Shown: one piece after another, positions 18,642 through 27,874 of the stretch
How positions within the stretch are numbered: position 1 is the stretch's first letter
Layout: each line of letters opens with the position of its first letter
DNA from: Paracoccaceae bacterium
GTDB taxonomy: Bacteria; Pseudomonadota; Alphaproteobacteria; Rhodobacterales; Rhodobacteraceae
Direction of reading: 5' to 3'
Length of the DNA stretch: 64,000 nt
NCBI GenBank assembly: GCA_020832445.1
Contig: JAFIEO010000032.1
Span: forward strand, 62,001 to 126,000
Made by a program: the position numbers and the translations under genes
Notes under the pieces: generated by a model
Databases searched by the model: none
The model's input: the letters and a program-made list of their open reading frames with translations, nothing else
Told to the model about the DNA's origin: nothing

Positions 18642-19160
18642 ATGAGCGATATAAAAAATCTGGAGCAGCGCATAATTCGCGCGCTCGACCGGATTTCGCG
18701 CAATGTGGACGCGGCGCGCGCCGCACCGGCGGCAACGGCCCCACAGGCGGAGGCCCCACAAGTTGCGCAGGCCCCGCAAGAGATGGAAGAGCTGCGCGCC
18801 CAACTGGACGCGGAACGCGCCAAAACCGCCCAGCTGACCGAACGGGTCAATGCCGTGCGCCAGCGGCAGGAAAGTTCCTTTACCACGCTGGAACGCCGGT
18901 TGGCCCGCATGACCGAACAGCTGGATTTGCAAAGCCTTGAAATGCTGCGCCTGAAAAAGGCCAATACCAAACTGATAGAAGCCAACCGTCAGCTGCGCGA
19001 CGGACATGAGGCCATGGTGATTGAACCCAGCGCAATCAACCGCTCGCTTCTGGCCGAACTCGAAGCCTTGCGCGCCGAGCGTGCGGCTGACATGGTCGAG
19101 ATGGAAGATGTTCTTGGGGAGTTGAAGCCCTTGATCGCGACAGGGGATGACCATGCCTGA
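18642..19160 (+). CDS. Coiled-coil protein encoded with ZapA
   Basis: A 172-aa, largely coiled-coil protein. I start at the ATG at 18642 (MSDIKNLEQRI); the upstream open frame is non-coding in character. An N-terminal amphipathic helix precedes an Ala/Pro-rich linker (about 28-50) and then a long charged coil (about 52-130) and a second helix (ALRAERAADMVEMEDVLGEL). It has no membrane segment. Its end overlaps the start of zapA by eight bases, so the two proteins are probably made together. I infer a division-ring role like that of the coiled-coil ZapB in enterobacteria, though the sequence is not obviously homologous to ZapB. Confidence 0.8.
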   Translation: MSDIKNLEQRIIRALDRISRNVDAARAAPAATAPQAEAPQVAQAPQEMEELRAQLDAERAKTAQLTERVNAVRQRQESSFTTLERRLARMTEQLDLQSLEMLRLKKANTKLIEANRQLRDGHEAMVIEPSAINRSLLAELEALRAERAADMVEMEDVLGELKPLIATGDDHA

Positions 19161-19542
19161 ACAGACTATCATCATTGGCCACAAGGAATTTCAGGTTGCC
19201 TGCCAGCCCGGTGAAGAAGGGTTCCTGCTGGCGGCTGCTGAAATGCTGGACGCCGAGGCGCGCACCCTGCTGGACCAGATTGGCCGTGTTCCGGCAGAAC
19301 GCATGTTGCTGATGTCCGGCCTGATGCTGGCCGACCGCACCGCAGGTGTCGAAGACAAACTGCAAGCCGCCGAGGCGGAACTGGCGTCCTTGCGCGAAGA
19401 AATCTCGCGCCTGCATGCCCGCCCGATGCCGGAGCCGCGCCATGTGGAAGTGCCTGTCGTGCCACAAGATATCACTGACGCGCTGACCGAACTGGCCGCA
19501 CGCGCCGAAGCTGTGGCCGATGATCTGGAGCAGGGCAAGTAA
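19153..19542 (+). CDS. zapA: Cell division protein ZapA
   Basis: A 129-aa ZapA-family protein that bundles FtsZ filaments at midcell. The N-terminal domain has the family pattern EQTIIIGHKEFQVACQPGEEGFLLAAAEMLDAEA, followed by a hinge and RMLLMSGLMLADRTAG. A C-terminal coiled coil (KLQAAEAELASLREEISRL) mediates dimerisation. I use the ATG at 19153; an in-frame ATG two codons earlier at 19147 is equally possible. It overlaps the end of the upstream coiled-coil gene. No gene follows, only a repeat element. Confidence 0.92.
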   Translation: MPEQTIIIGHKEFQVACQPGEEGFLLAAAEMLDAEARTLLDQIGRVPAERMLLMSGLMLADRTAGVEDKLQAAEAELASLREEISRLHARPMPEPRHVEVPVVPQDITDALTELAARAEAVADDLEQGK

Positions 19543-19599
19543 GGTCGGGACTTTCGCCGTTTGCGGGCGGTGCTGCTGTGAGCGGGCGTTGATCTATGC

Positions 19600-19774
19600 A
19601 CAAAGCCCGCGCCATCGGTGGGCCGGGGACTGCCGATCCCACATTTGGGTGACGCACTTTATGCAGGCGGCATACTCCTGACATCCAAGGCTTGGCGTGT
19701 CGCGGGCGAAATCGGCAGGCCGCGGTACGGCCCGCCGATGGCGCGGCGGGCTTGCGCCCTTTGCTCCGCGCCTT
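19600..19774 (-). repeat. 175-bp MITE-like dispersed repeat, copy A
   Basis: This intergenic segment is the reverse complement of 58045-58219. By hand alignment there are about 26 mismatches and two single-base gaps in 176 columns (about 84% identity), and both copies are 175 bp. The ends form imperfect inverted repeats of roughly 45 bp: one arm holds GCGCCATCGGTGGGCC with TGCCGATCC, the other GCGCCATCGGCGGGCC with TGCCGATTT. Differences fall without codon bias and the two indels break the frame, so it is probably not a protein gene. It lies between converging zapA and a hydrolase gene. Confidence 0.85.
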
Positions 19775-19829
19775 TGTGATATTGCAAACGCGCAGCATCG
19801 CGCGCACCGCCAGATACACCCGTTCTAAG

Positions 19830-20633
19830 CTATGGCGTCACATGCGCCAGTGCCGCGCGCAATGCCCCGCCAAATTCCGGGTGGGAATAGATGTCATTAT
19901 GCCGCGCCGCAATGCGCGCGGTATGCAACGTGACGCGATCAGCATCCTTCAGCCCTGAAATCAACGCATCCGCGCGGGCAATGCCGATCACCTCGTCGTT
20001 GCTGGCGGCCACAATGGCGACAGGCAGCGCGCGGTCGCGCAGATCGCCCATCGGGTCCATGTCATGGCGCAGCAGCCATTTTACAGGTGCCCATGGCATG
20101 CTGTCACGCGCCACATTGCGCAGATTGTCAAAGGGCGTGACCAGAACCACACCCTGCACATCGCGCATAGCCCCCAGATGCGCAGCAGCCCCGCCGCCAA
20201 TGCTGAACCCTACGGCTATGACACCCGCTGCATCGTCAACGAGATGGTCATGGATCAAGACCGCATCGTCGCGCAGGGCCTGCGCAGACGGGGTGCCAGT
20301 GCTGGGCGCATAGCCACGAAAATGGAAGGCCGCAACGGGGTGGTCGGGGGCGTACTGGTGCAAAAACAGCGCCATGCTTTCGGCGTTCCACGCATTGCCG
20401 CCGAACCCCAGCAGCAGGGCCGTATCGTCGCGCCGCCCCGGTATGCGCACCCCGTGCAGCACATCCCCGTCAGGGGTATCAAGGGTCAATCGCTCCGTCC
20501 GGTCGGGCAGGGGCGGGGCAGGGCCTACAAGGCTGCGCGGAAAGATCATCGAGGTCTGGAACACGGCCAGAAGGGCCACAATCAGCACATAGAGTGCAAA
20601 CACCACCAGAACCAGTTTCAGCACACCCCCCAT
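19830..20633 (-). CDS. Membrane-anchored alpha/beta hydrolase
   Basis: A 267-aa serine hydrolase of the BEM46/YfhR-like type. An N-terminal hydrophobic anchor (about residues 4-27) is followed by MIFPRS, then the hydrolase fold: FGGNAWNAES (oxyanion, about 94-103), FHFRGYAPSTG, the nucleophile elbow GFSIGGGAAAHL with Ser at about 145, an acidic residue in AASNDEVIG and a late His in AARHNDIYSHPEF. The substrate is unknown. It is the last gene of the ppx-rlmE-trmO operon, five bases after trmO. Confidence 0.82.
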   Translation of the reverse strand: MGGVLKLVLVVFALYVLIVALLAVFQTSMIFPRSLVGPAPPLPDRTERLTLDTPDGDVLHGVRIPGRRDDTALLLGFGGNAWNAESMALFLHQYAPDHPVAAFHFRGYAPSTGTPSAQALRDDAVLIHDHLVDDAAGVIAVGFSIGGGAAAHLGAMRDVQGVVLVTPFDNLRNVARDSMPWAPVKWLLRHDMDPMGDLRDRALPVAIVAASNDEVIGIARADALISGLKDADRVTLHTARIAARHNDIYSHPEFGGALRAALAHVTP

Positions 20634-20638
20634 TGCGC

Positions 20639-21115
20639 TTAGGCCGGAAGCTGGTCGGCGCGTGGCATGTGCGGCTTGATATCTATCAGCGGCGTGCCAT
20701 CAATCGCATCAATGGCATCAATTGTAACCCGCCCTGCACCCGCATCCAGCGCCACAACCCTGACCACGCCCATCCCAATCGGGTTTGGCCGTGCGGGGGA
20801 ACGCAGGTTAAACGTGCCAGTCGCCGTATCACGGTGGCGCGGCATTTGGCGGATCAGGTCACGCGGCGCGCGATCCATCCAGTATAGCAATACCAGCCCA
20901 TCCCCCACCGCGATCCCATCAAGGCCCGCGCGAAACTGCGGTTCAATCTGAAGATGTGCGGGTTTTGCGGCGTCGCGCGCCTGTGCGATGTTTTTGGGGC
21001 AATCTTCAAGCGACCATTGGCTTTCGATATGGCCGATAAATGTAAGCTCGGCCTGCATCGGGAATGGCGCGTCAAGCTTTGCCTCGCCCGCGCGTGTGGC
21101 AAAGCGGCCCGTCAT
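20639..21115 (-). CDS. trmO: TrmO-type tRNA m6t6A37 methyltransferase (TsaA/UPF0066 family)
   Basis: A 158-aa protein with the TsaA beta-barrel fold that, in E. coli TrmO, N6-methylates t6A37 of tRNA-Thr using SAM. Supporting motifs are FIGHIESQW (strand 1), [23 protein letters not shown] and the family-defining [19 protein letters not shown] block, then [17 protein letters not shown]. It is shorter than E. coli TrmO, as alphaproteobacterial members usually are. The start overlaps the rlmE stop (ATGA), tying it to another RNA methyltransferase. Confidence 0.88.
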   Translation of the reverse strand: MTGRFATRAGEAKLDAPFPMQAELTFIGHIESQWSLEDCPKNIAQARDAAKPAHLQIEPQFRAGLDGIAVGDGLVLLYWMDRAPRDLIRQMPRHRDTATGTFNLRSPARPNPIGMGVVRVVALDAGAGRVTIDAIDAIDGTPLIDIKPHMPRADQLPA

Positions 21116-21849
21116 TCGGCGGCGCTTTCGGCGTTACCTTCACGTCCGCCGCGAAACCCTTGGGCAACAACATATTTTTCCGAACTGTCAGACCGGCTTG
21201 CAGGGGGTTTGACATTGGCGACCTTTTTGAAGTTCTGCTTCAGCAGGCGCTGCAATTCGCCTTCGGCCCCGCCCGCCAGAACTTTGGCCACGAAGGTGCC
21301 GCCTTCTTCCAGCACGTCAAAAGCAAAATGTGCCGCCGCATCGCAAAGCGACATGATGCGCATATGGTCCGTTTGCTTGTGCCCGCTGGACGCGGCCGCC
21401 ATGTCCGACATCACAACATCGGCCGGCCCGCCCAGCCATTCCTTGACCAGATCATCCGCGCCTTCATCCAGAAAATCCAGCACATGAACTTCCGCACCGG
21501 GCAGGGGTTCGACCTCTTGCAGGTCCACGCCCAGCACATAGCCCGTGCGTTTGCCCTTCTTTTCGCCCAGCGAATTGACCCGCGGCACGGCAACCTGCAA
21601 CCAGCCGCCCGGTGCGCAGCCCAGATCGACCACCCGCGCGCCGGGCACAAGGAAGCGATACTTGTCGTCCAGTTCCAGCAGCTTATAAGCCGCCCGCCCA
21701 CGATAGCCATCGCGCCGCGCCGCCGCCACATAAGGGTCGTTCAACTGCCGTTCCAGCCAGCGGGTGGAGGACAGTTTGCGTCCACGCGCGGTCTTGACCT
21801 TGACCTTCAATTCGCGGCTGCCGCGACCGGATGTATTTGGTGTTTTCAT
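21112..21849 (-). CDS. rlmE: 23S rRNA 2'-O-ribose U2552 methyltransferase RlmE
   Basis: A 245-aa FtsJ/RrmJ-family methyltransferase for U2552 of 23S rRNA. The catalytic K-D-K-E set is visible in context: [10 protein letters not shown] (K), [18 protein letters not shown] (D), FVAKVL (K), and a late E in the RGGREGN or [10 protein letters not shown] region. The SAM site is [15 protein letters not shown]. The N-terminal basic extension ([20 protein letters not shown]) is usual for alphaproteobacterial RlmE. It follows ppx by 17 bp. Confidence 0.93.
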   Translation of the reverse strand: MKTPNTSGRGSRELKVKVKTARGRKLSSTRWLERQLNDPYVAAARRDGYRGRAAYKLLELDDKYRFLVPGARVVDLGCAPGGWLQVAVPRVNSLGEKKGKRTGYVLGVDLQEVEPLPGAEVHVLDFLDEGADDLVKEWLGGPADVVMSDMAAASSGHKQTDHMRIMSLCDAAAHFAFDVLEEGGTFVAKVLAGGAEGELQRLLKQNFKKVANVKPPASRSDSSEKYVVAQGFRGGREGNAESAAE

Positions 21850-21866
21850 TTGTCTTGCGCCTTTCG

Positions 21867-23015
21867 TCAGGCTTTCATGTCAAGCGCGCCATCGCGGCTC
21901 ATCTGCGCGTAAAGCAGCCCCTCGCGCAACCCACGATCGGCAACCGACATACGTTCTGTGGGCCAAACGCGCATCAATGCGGTCAAAATGGCAGCCCCCG
22001 ACATGATTTGCGTGTGCCGGTCGCGCCCGATACTGGGGTCTTGTCTGCGCCCGATGGGGCCAAGGGCCAGATATTCGCGGATCACCTTGTCCACCTGTCC
22101 CGAATTCATCACCAGCCCGTCCACCTTGGAGCGGTCATAGCGTTTCAGCCGCAGGTAAGACGCCGCAACCGTGGTAATAGTCCCTGATGTGCCGATGATC
22201 TGAAAGCCCTTATGCTGTGTCAGATCGCTATAGGGCGTGAAGGCTTCGAGTTGTTCCTCGAAATACCAGCTCATCAAGGCAAAGCGCGCCGCGTCGTCAT
22301 CGACATCGGAAAAGTAATCCTTCAGCGTGGCCACACCCAGCGGCACGCTGATCCAGTCAATGACCTGCGGTTTGTCGGCAACAGGATCGCGGTTGAACGC
22401 GCCGCGATACATGCCCATGATGGCATTGCGCCGCTTTTCAGGGGCCACGCGCGACAGGTCAATCCAGACCAGTTCGGTTGACCCGCCGCCGATATCGACC
22501 ACCAACAGTTGTTCTGTTTCAACCGCCACCAGTGATGCGCAGGACACCACTGCCAGACGCGCTTCTTCTTCGGCGGTGATGATGTCAAGACGCAGGCCGG
22601 TTTCGGCATGGGCGCGGCGAATGAAATCGCGGCTGTTGCGCGCGCGCCTGCACGCTTCAGTCGCAACAAGGCGCATGCGTGTGACCTTGTGGCGTTCCAG
22701 TTTTGCGCGGCAGATGCGCAGCGCCTGCAAGGTGCGTTGCATCGGATGATAGGACAGCAGGCCCGAAGATTTCAGGCCGGTGCCAAGTTCAACTGCTTTT
22801 GAAAAGCTGTCCACGACTTCGAAGTGCCCGCCATGGGGGCGGGCAATCAACATGCGACAGCTATTCGTCCCCAAATCAAGTGCCGCATATAGCTGCGGCG
22901 GCCTTGGCTTGGGGTGGCGCGGTGCCTTTGCCGATTTTCGGGCAGCGGCAACTGATGCCGTGCCGTGTGTCGAGTTCGGGAAAGCGCCCACGCCTGCGGG
23001 ACGCTCGGGCGTCAT
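21867..23015 (-). CDS. ppx: Ppx/GppA exopolyphosphatase-family protein
   Basis: A 382-aa member of the ASKHA phosphatase family that hydrolyses polyphosphate or pppGpp. Phosphate-1 motif: [15 protein letters not shown] (about 44-58). Catalytic and phosphate-2 region: [13 protein letters not shown] (about 183-195). [12 protein letters not shown] motif follows at about 265-275. It is shorter than E. coli Ppx because the C-terminal HD-like domain is missing, as in the single-domain alphaproteobacterial forms. It is the first gene of the leftward ppx-rlmE-trmO-hydrolase operon. Confidence 0.88.
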   Translation of the reverse strand: MTPERPAGVGAFPNSTHGTASVAAARKSAKAPRHPKPRPPQLYAALDLGTNSCRMLIARPHGGHFEVVDSFSKAVELGTGLKSSGLLSYHPMQRTLQALRICRAKLERHKVTRMRLVATEACRRARNSRDFIRRAHAETGLRLDIITAEEEARLAVVSCASLVAVETEQLLVVDIGGGSTELVWIDLSRVAPEKRRNAIMGMYRGAFNRDPVADKPQVIDWISVPLGVATLKDYFSDVDDDAARFALMSWYFEEQLEAFTPYSDLTQHKGFQIIGTSGTITTVAASYLRLKRYDRSKVDGLVMNSGQVDKVIREYLALGPIGRRQDPSIGRDRHTQIMSGAAILTALMRVWPTERMSVADRGLREGLLYAQMSRDGALDMKA

Positions 23016-23278
23016 ATTTCGCCCTCCAATATCGTGTTACCTCAAAGGTAATCAACCGACCCGGAATAAGCAAGTGTTTGCGCATGCTGGCGGGGTGGGT
23101 AATTCGTCATCGCAGTCATAATGAAGTTGAAAGATTTGACGGCAGCGCCCACTCGCTTTTGCGGCGCGTGCGCGGTAGGTCTGACAGGTCGGCACAGCCG
23201 GGGCGGTGGTCGCAATCGGGCGGGATTTGTCCTGCCCCGGATGCAACCATCGCGCAACGCACGCATGAAAGGGAAAAC
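23016..23278 (+). promoter_or_regulatory. Divergent intergenic region upstream of the one-carbon cluster
   Basis: This 263-bp region separates ppx (leftward) from the one-carbon cluster (rightward). It contains a hairpin at 23218-23237: an 8-bp stem (GGGCGGGA / TCCTGCCC, with one G-T pair) and a TTTG loop, 42 bases before the start codon. An outer 7-bp pairing (23198-23204 with 23234-23240, CCGGGGC/GCCCCGG) is an alternative fold. I compared it from memory with B12, SAM-II and SAH riboswitches and saw no match. Confidence 0.4.
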
Positions 23279-23584
23279 ATGGCTTCGCTTGTGATTGTTT
23301 ACTGGCGCGATATTCCTGCACAGGTTATCGCGGGCAAGGGGCGCAAGGCGCATAAGATCCAGCTTTCCGAACGGTTTGAACAGGCCATTGACCGCTGCGC
23401 CATGAAGGTGGGCGCGCGCGACGCCGATGCCTATCTGGCAGAGTGGCGCAAAGCGCCGCCTGTGGACGTCGCTGGAAGTGATGAAGATGTCGCGAAAACC
23501 ACCGCAGAGCAGCTGGAAGCGCAGTATGACGCAGACAGGCTGAAGCTGCTGATCGCCAATGATGGTTGGGCGGCGAAGGTCTGA
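23279..23584 (+). CDS. Small protein of the virulence-factor (pfam13769-like) family, possibly tied to cobalamin methionine synthesis
   Basis: A 101-aa cytosolic protein. The start is the ATG at 23279, preceded by GAAAGGGAAAAC. It opens with LVIVYWRDIPAQVIAGKGRKAHKIQLSERFE-type sequence and ends LLIANDGWAAKV, which I recognise as the small family annotated virulence factor in alphaproteobacteria. These genes sit beside metF-like and methyltetrahydrofolate methyltransferase genes in Rhodobacterales, as here (35 bp before the metF-like start). Its biochemical role is not established to my knowledge; a part in cobalamin-dependent methyl transfer is inferred from the neighbourhood. Confidence 0.72.
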   Translation: MASLVIVYWRDIPAQVIAGKGRKAHKIQLSERFEQAIDRCAMKVGARDADAYLAEWRKAPPVDVAGSDEDVAKTTAEQLEAQYDADRLKLLIANDGWAAKV

Positions 23585-23619
23585 CAAATATGACCCGCCC
23601 CCACCTATTGGAGAGCATC

Positions 23620-24543
23620 ATGGCGCTTTTGAACTTCCGTCGCTCCGCACAATCCGGCCAGACCACAGCGAACAGCCCCGATATCGAGGCGCTGATGCAG
23701 GGCTATTCCATCGAGGTGATGCCGCGCACTGCCGAAAAGATTGCCGATTTCCGCGCCATCCTGCCTGCGGGCACGCGTGTGTATATTGCCCATATTGATG
23801 GCACGCCAATCGCTGACATGGTGGCGACCGCCGCCCGCCTGCGCGCGGCAGGGATGGAGCCGATGCCCCATTTCCCCGCGCGCATCATCAATGACCGGCA
23901 GGAACTGTCGGACTGGGTGTCGCGCTATCAAGGTGAAGCGGATGTGCGGCAGGCGCTGATGCTGGGCGGTGGTGTGACAACGCCCAAGGGGGCCTATGAC
24001 AATTCGATGCAGTTGCTGGAAACAGGGCTGTTTGACAAGTTTGACCGCCTGCATGTCGCGGGCCATCCCGAAGGCAACCGTGATATTGGCCCCGATGGCG
24101 GGCATGAGATCATCGCGGACGCGCTACGCTGGAAGCAGGATTTCGCACGATCCACCGGCATGAACATGGCCATCGTCACGCAATTCGCGTTCGAGGCGAA
24201 GCCGATTGTGGCATGGGCTGACGGCTTGCGCGCGCAAGGGATCACATTGCCGGTGCATCTGGGCATCGCCGGTCCTGCCAAATTGCAGACATTGATCAAA
24301 TTCGCCATCGCGTGTGGTGTCGGCCCGTCCCTGCGTGTGCTGCAAAAGCGCGCCAGGGATGTGTCGAAACTGTTGCTGCCGTTCGAGCCGACAGAGTTGG
24401 TGGCCGAACTGGCCGCGCATAAAGCCGCGCACCCTGATTTTGCCGTAGAACGCTTGCATTTTTTCCCGCTGGGCGGGATCAAGGCCAATGCCGACTGGAA
24501 TATCGCCAATGGTGGGGCAGCCGCCCAACCGGCGCAACACTGA
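23620..24543 (+). CDS. Methylenetetrahydrofolate reductase-like protein
   Basis: A 307-aa TIM-barrel protein of the MetF family, which reduces 5,10-methylene-THF to 5-methyl-THF. I start at the ATG at 23620, after TTGGAGAGC. An in-frame ATG at 23590 would add ten residues without a better site. Family features are PRTAEKIADFRAILPAGTRVYIAHI near the start, GAYDNSMQLLETG, DRLHVAGHPEGNRDIG, RSTGMNMAIVTQFAFEA and GIAGPAKLQTLIKFA. It would supply 5-methyl-THF to the methyltransferase encoded 24 bp downstream. It is a divergent MetF branch, not the canonical E. coli type. Confidence 0.82.
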   Translation: MALLNFRRSAQSGQTTANSPDIEALMQGYSIEVMPRTAEKIADFRAILPAGTRVYIAHIDGTPIADMVATAARLRAAGMEPMPHFPARIINDRQELSDWVSRYQGEADVRQALMLGGGVTTPKGAYDNSMQLLETGLFDKFDRLHVAGHPEGNRDIGPDGGHEIIADALRWKQDFARSTGMNMAIVTQFAFEAKPIVAWADGLRAQGITLPVHLGIAGPAKLQTLIKFAIACGVGPSLRVLQKRARDVSKLLLPFEPTELVAELAAHKAAHPDFAVERLHFFPLGGIKANADWNIANGGAAAQPAQH

Positions 24544-24567
24544 CTGACCCATCATTTCGGAGAGATC

Positions 24568-25557
24568 ATGACCCGCACTGTCCTTGAATCCGCAACCAAA
24601 ACTGTTGTCATTGGCTTTGACGAGCCGTTTTGCGTGATTGGCGAACGCATTAACCCCACAGGCCGCAAGAAACTGGCAGCAGAGCTGGAAATGGACGACT
24701 TCTCGACCGTGGAACGCGACGCGCTGGAGCAGGTTGCCTGCGGGGCAATGGTGCTGGATGTGAATTCGGGGGCGGTCTTTACCAACAAGATGGCCGATGA
24801 CCCGCGCTATGCGGATAACAATTTTGTTGAACCAACGCTGATGAAAGCGCTGATTGAACGGGTGCAGGCGGTGGTCGATGTGCCGCTTTGCATTGACAGT
24901 TCTGTGCCCGGCGCGCTGGAGCAGGGCTTGCAGGCCGCCTATGGCCGCCCGTTGCTGAATTCCGTCACCGGCGAAGAGGATCGTCTGGAACTGGTGCTGC
25001 CGCTGGTCAAGAAATATAACGTGCCTGTTGTTGCCATTTCAAACGACGATACTGGCATATCGGAAGACCCCGAAGTGCGGTTTGCCGTGGCGAAAAAGAT
25101 TGTCGAACGCGCCGCGGATTTCGGCATTCCCGCGCATGATATTGTCGTGGACCCGCTGGTTATGCCGATTGGCGCCATGGCAAGCGCAGGCCAGCAGGTT
25201 TTTGCGCTGGTGCGCCGCCTGCGTGAAGAACTGGGCGTGAACACCACATGCGGGGCGTCCAATGTCAGCTTTGGCCTGCCGAACCGGCACGGGATTAATG
25301 CGGCGTTTTTGCCCATGGCAATCGGTGCGGGCATGACCAGTGCGATCATGAACCCCGTGCGTTCTGTCGAGATGGAGGCCATTCGTGCCGCAAACCTGTT
25401 GATGAACCATGATGCGAACGGGGGCGCATGGATCGGCTTGTCGAAAGTGCTTGATGCGGTCAAGGACGGTGTCAGTTTTGCCGAAGCTTCAAAAGCGGCC
25501 ATGGATGCCGGCGCGCGCACGGGCGGGCGGCGTGGCGGGCGACGCTCGCGCGGGTGA
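24568..25557 (+). CDS. Methyltetrahydrofolate:cobalamin methyltransferase (pterin-binding domain protein)
   Basis: A 329-aa stand-alone pterin-binding TIM barrel that moves a methyl group from 5-methyl-THF to a corrinoid protein. Motifs are GERINPTGRKKL (about 27-38), MVLDVNSGAV, CIDSSVPGALEQGL, LLNSVTGEEDRLE, VAISNDDTGI and GASNVSFGLPNRHGIN, as in AcsE/MeTr and the central MetH domain. The tail ends in an unusual Arg/Gly-rich stretch (TGGRRGGRRSRG). No cobalamin-binding or homocysteine domain is fused, so it is either one part of a split methionine synthase or a methylamine-type pathway component. Its partners are not in this window. Confidence 0.87.
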   Translation: MTRTVLESATKTVVIGFDEPFCVIGERINPTGRKKLAAELEMDDFSTVERDALEQVACGAMVLDVNSGAVFTNKMADDPRYADNNFVEPTLMKALIERVQAVVDVPLCIDSSVPGALEQGLQAAYGRPLLNSVTGEEDRLELVLPLVKKYNVPVVAISNDDTGISEDPEVRFAVAKKIVERAADFGIPAHDIVVDPLVMPIGAMASAGQQVFALVRRLREELGVNTTCGASNVSFGLPNRHGINAAFLPMAIGAGMTSAIMNPVRSVEMEAIRAANLLMNHDANGGAWIGLSKVLDAVKDGVSFAEASKAAMDAGARTGGRRGGRRSRG

Positions 25558-25651
25558 AGCAGATTTGGCGGTGCCGGGTCAGGCACCGTCATGGTACGGG
25601 GCGGTCATTCCACCATGGAATAATTCACTGACTGACCACCCCCAGATATAA

Positions 25652-25678
25652 AAAAACCCGCCGGAATGGCGGGTTTTT
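25652..25678. terminator. Bidirectional rho-independent terminator
   Basis: An 11-bp stem, AAAAACCCGCC (25652-25662) with GGCGGGTTTTT (25668-25678), has a 5-base loop. It has A- and T-runs on both sides and lies between the converging methyltransferase and clpX genes. Confidence 0.9.
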
Positions 25679-25701
25679 AATATTCATGAAGATGTCGGGG
25701 C

Positions 25702-26967
25702 TTAACCTGCGCTGGCTGTGCCTTTTTTGGCTTCGGCATAGATGATCAGCGGTGTGGCTTCCGAACTTACGGCTTCTTCGTTGACGACAACTTCGCTGAC
25801 ATTCTCCAGACTTGGCAGGTCGAACATCGTATCAAGCAAGATGTCTTCCATGATAGAGCGCAAGCCCCGTGCCCCGGTCTTGCGGGCAATCGCGCGTTTT
25901 GCAATCGCGCGCAGCGCTTCATCCGTAAAGTTGAGATCCACGCCTTCAATATCGAACAGCTTCTGATACTGCTTGACCAGCGCGTTTTTCGGTTCGGTCA
26001 GGATGGTGACAAGCGCATCTTCATCCAGATCCATCAATGTGGCGATCACGGGCAAGCGGCCCACGAATTCCGGGATCAGGCCGAATTTCAGCAGATCTTC
26101 CGGCTCCAGCGCCTTCAGGGATTCGCCGATGGTGCGCGCGCTTTCATCCTTGACGTCCGCGCCAAAGCCAATGGCCGAACCCTTGCCGCGCTGCGAGATA
26201 ATCCGGTCAAGCCCCGCGAATGCACCGCCACAGATGAACAGGATATTGGTCGTATCCACCTGTAGAAATTCCTGCTGCGGATGCTTGCGCCCGCCTTGGG
26301 GCGGAACACTGGCTACCGTGCCTTCCATCAGCTTCAAAAGCGCCTGCTGCACCCCTTCGCCGGATACATCCCGCGTGATCGACGGGTTGTCAGACTTGCG
26401 GGTGATCTTGTCGACTTCGTCGATATAGACAATGCCACGCTGCGCGCGTTCAACATTGTATTCGCTGGATTGCAGCAGCTTCAGGATAATGTTTTCAACA
26501 TCTTCGCCCACATAGCCCGCTTCGGTCAGTGTGGTCGCGTCCGCCATGGTGAAGGGCACATCCAGAATGCGCGCCAGTGTCTGCGCCAGCAATGTCTTGC
26601 CGCAGCCCGTGGGGCCGATCAGCAGGATGTTTGATTTCGACAGTTCCACCTCGCCGGATTTGCCAGAGTGGTTCAGACGCTTGTAGTGGTTGTGAACCGC
26701 GACGGACAGCACGCGCTTGGCCTGAATCTGCCCGATGACATAATCATCCAGCACATTGCAGATTTCGCGCGGGCTTGGCACCCCGTCGGTGGTTTTCAGG
26801 CCACCTGTCTTGGTTTCTTCGCGGATAATGTCCATGCACAGTTCAACACATTCATCACAGATGAATACTGTCGGTCCTGCGATCAGTTTGCGCACTTCGT
26901 GCTGGCTTTTGCCACAGAAGGAACAATAAAGGGTGTTCTTGCTGTCTTTTTCCGATGTTGCCATCAC
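25702..26967 (-). CDS. clpX: ATP-dependent Clp protease ATP-binding subunit ClpX
   Basis: A 421-aa AAA+ unfoldase that feeds substrates to ClpP. The N-terminal zinc-binding domain has Cys15, Cys18, Cys37 and Cys40 ([19 protein letters not shown]). Walker A is GPTGCGKT at 118-125, Walker B is IVYIDEVDK, and the [23 protein letters not shown] and GRLPVIATL segments are typical. The ClpP-docking IGF-type loop appears as AIGFGAD. Full length. It is 157 bp downstream of clpP in the same direction, the usual clpP-clpX order. Confidence 0.98.
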   Translation of the reverse strand: MMATSEKDSKNTLYCSFCGKSQHEVRKLIAGPTVFICDECVELCMDIIREETKTGGLKTTDGVPSPREICNVLDDYVIGQIQAKRVLSVAVHNHYKRLNHSGKSGEVELSKSNILLIGPTGCGKTLLAQTLARILDVPFTMADATTLTEAGYVGEDVENIILKLLQSSEYNVERAQRGIVYIDEVDKITRKSDNPSITRDVSGEGVQQALLKLMEGTVASVPPQGGRKHPQQEFLQVDTTNILFICGGAFAGLDRIISQRGKGSAIGFGADVKDESARTIGESLKALEPEDLLKFGLIPEFVGRLPVIATLMDLDEDALVTILTEPKNALVKQYQKLFDIEGVDLNFTDEALRAIAKRAIARKTGARGLRSIMEDILLDTMFDLPSLENVSEVVVNEEAVSSEATPLIIYAEAKKGTASAG

Positions 26968-27124
26968 ATACCTCTGTGGTCTTGACTGCGGTAAGGGCCT
27001 GTCTTGCGAAACGGGCCTGTCACGCAGGCCTTCTTACCTTGTAAGGGTAGGTCAGTCGGGGGGCAGGAACAATGCAAAACTGCGCTTGTTTTCACAAATT
27101 TCCTGCCCTGAACCCGATTTTTCA

Positions 27125-27748
27125 TCATGTACTGGCTGCTTCAGTGCGTGATGTCACGATTTCATCAACATGGCCCCAATCTTTTGCTTCTTCAGGTGTC
27201 ATCCATTTGTCGCGATCAAGGGCTTGTTGCACTGTCTCATAATCCTGGCCGGTATGGCGCATATAAAGCTGGTAGAAGCGTTCGCGCGTCTGCTCGATAT
27301 GGCGCGACTGGATCAGGATATCGGCTGCGGTGCCCTGACTGCCACCTGATGGCTGGTGTACCAGAAATTCGGAATTCGGCAGCGAGAACCGCATGCCCTT
27401 TTCGCCCCCCAGCGCGATGACCGACCCCATCGACGCGGCCAGCCCGCACACCAGTGTCGACACGGCGGGTCTGATATATTGCATCGTGTCATAAATACTC
27501 ATCCCCGCGATCACAGAACCACCGGGAGAGTTGATATACATCGAAATTTCTTTCGAGGGGTTTTCTGCTTCGAGATGCAGCAATTGCGCCACGACCAGAG
27601 AGGACATGCCATCATGAACAGGGCCGTTGACGAAGATGATCCGTTCCTTCAGCAGTCGCGAAAAGATGTCATAGGCCCGTTCCCCGCGGCTGGTCTGTTC
27701 GACGACCATGGGGACAAGGTTCATGTAGGTTTCAATCGGGTCTTGCAT
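27125..27748 (-). CDS. clpP: ATP-dependent Clp protease proteolytic subunit ClpP
   Basis: A 207-aa serine peptidase with a complete triad: Ser106 in [10 protein letters not shown], His131 in [10 protein letters not shown] and Asp180 in [14 protein letters not shown] and [18 protein letters not shown] are family hallmarks. It forms a tetradecameric barrel with ClpX (encoded next) for regulated proteolysis. The start at 27748 ([10 protein letters not shown]) follows the short N-terminus usual in Rhodobacterales. Confidence 0.98.
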   Translation of the reverse strand: MQDPIETYMNLVPMVVEQTSRGERAYDIFSRLLKERIIFVNGPVHDGMSSLVVAQLLHLEAENPSKEISMYINSPGGSVIAGMSIYDTMQYIRPAVSTLVCGLAASMGSVIALGGEKGMRFSLPNSEFLVHQPSGGSQGTAADILIQSRHIEQTRERFYQLYMRHTGQDYETVQQALDRDKWMTPEEAKDWGHVDEIVTSRTEAAST

Positions 27749-27874
27749 TGCGCCTGCCTTTGTCTGGACCTGTTCGGGTCATTGATAACTGAAATAGGTT
27801 GCTTGAATCTTAGTCCTGCGCTTGGGGGGCTGCAAGGGGCAGGCGGGAAATTGTCTGAACCACGCAGTCAGGGA

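Noticed and set aside
19472-19819. A 115-aa frame across repeat copy A that resembles a 118-aa frame across copy B (57886-58242)
   Set aside because: The similarity comes from the shared repeat. Single-base indels shift the frame between the copies, and substitutions are not biased to third positions, so a conserved small protein is unlikely.
23140-23278. Possible riboswitch upstream of the one-carbon cluster
   Set aside because: There is a good hairpin but no match, from memory, to the core of B12, SAM-II, SAM/SAH or SAH riboswitches. It is kept only as an unassigned structured leader.
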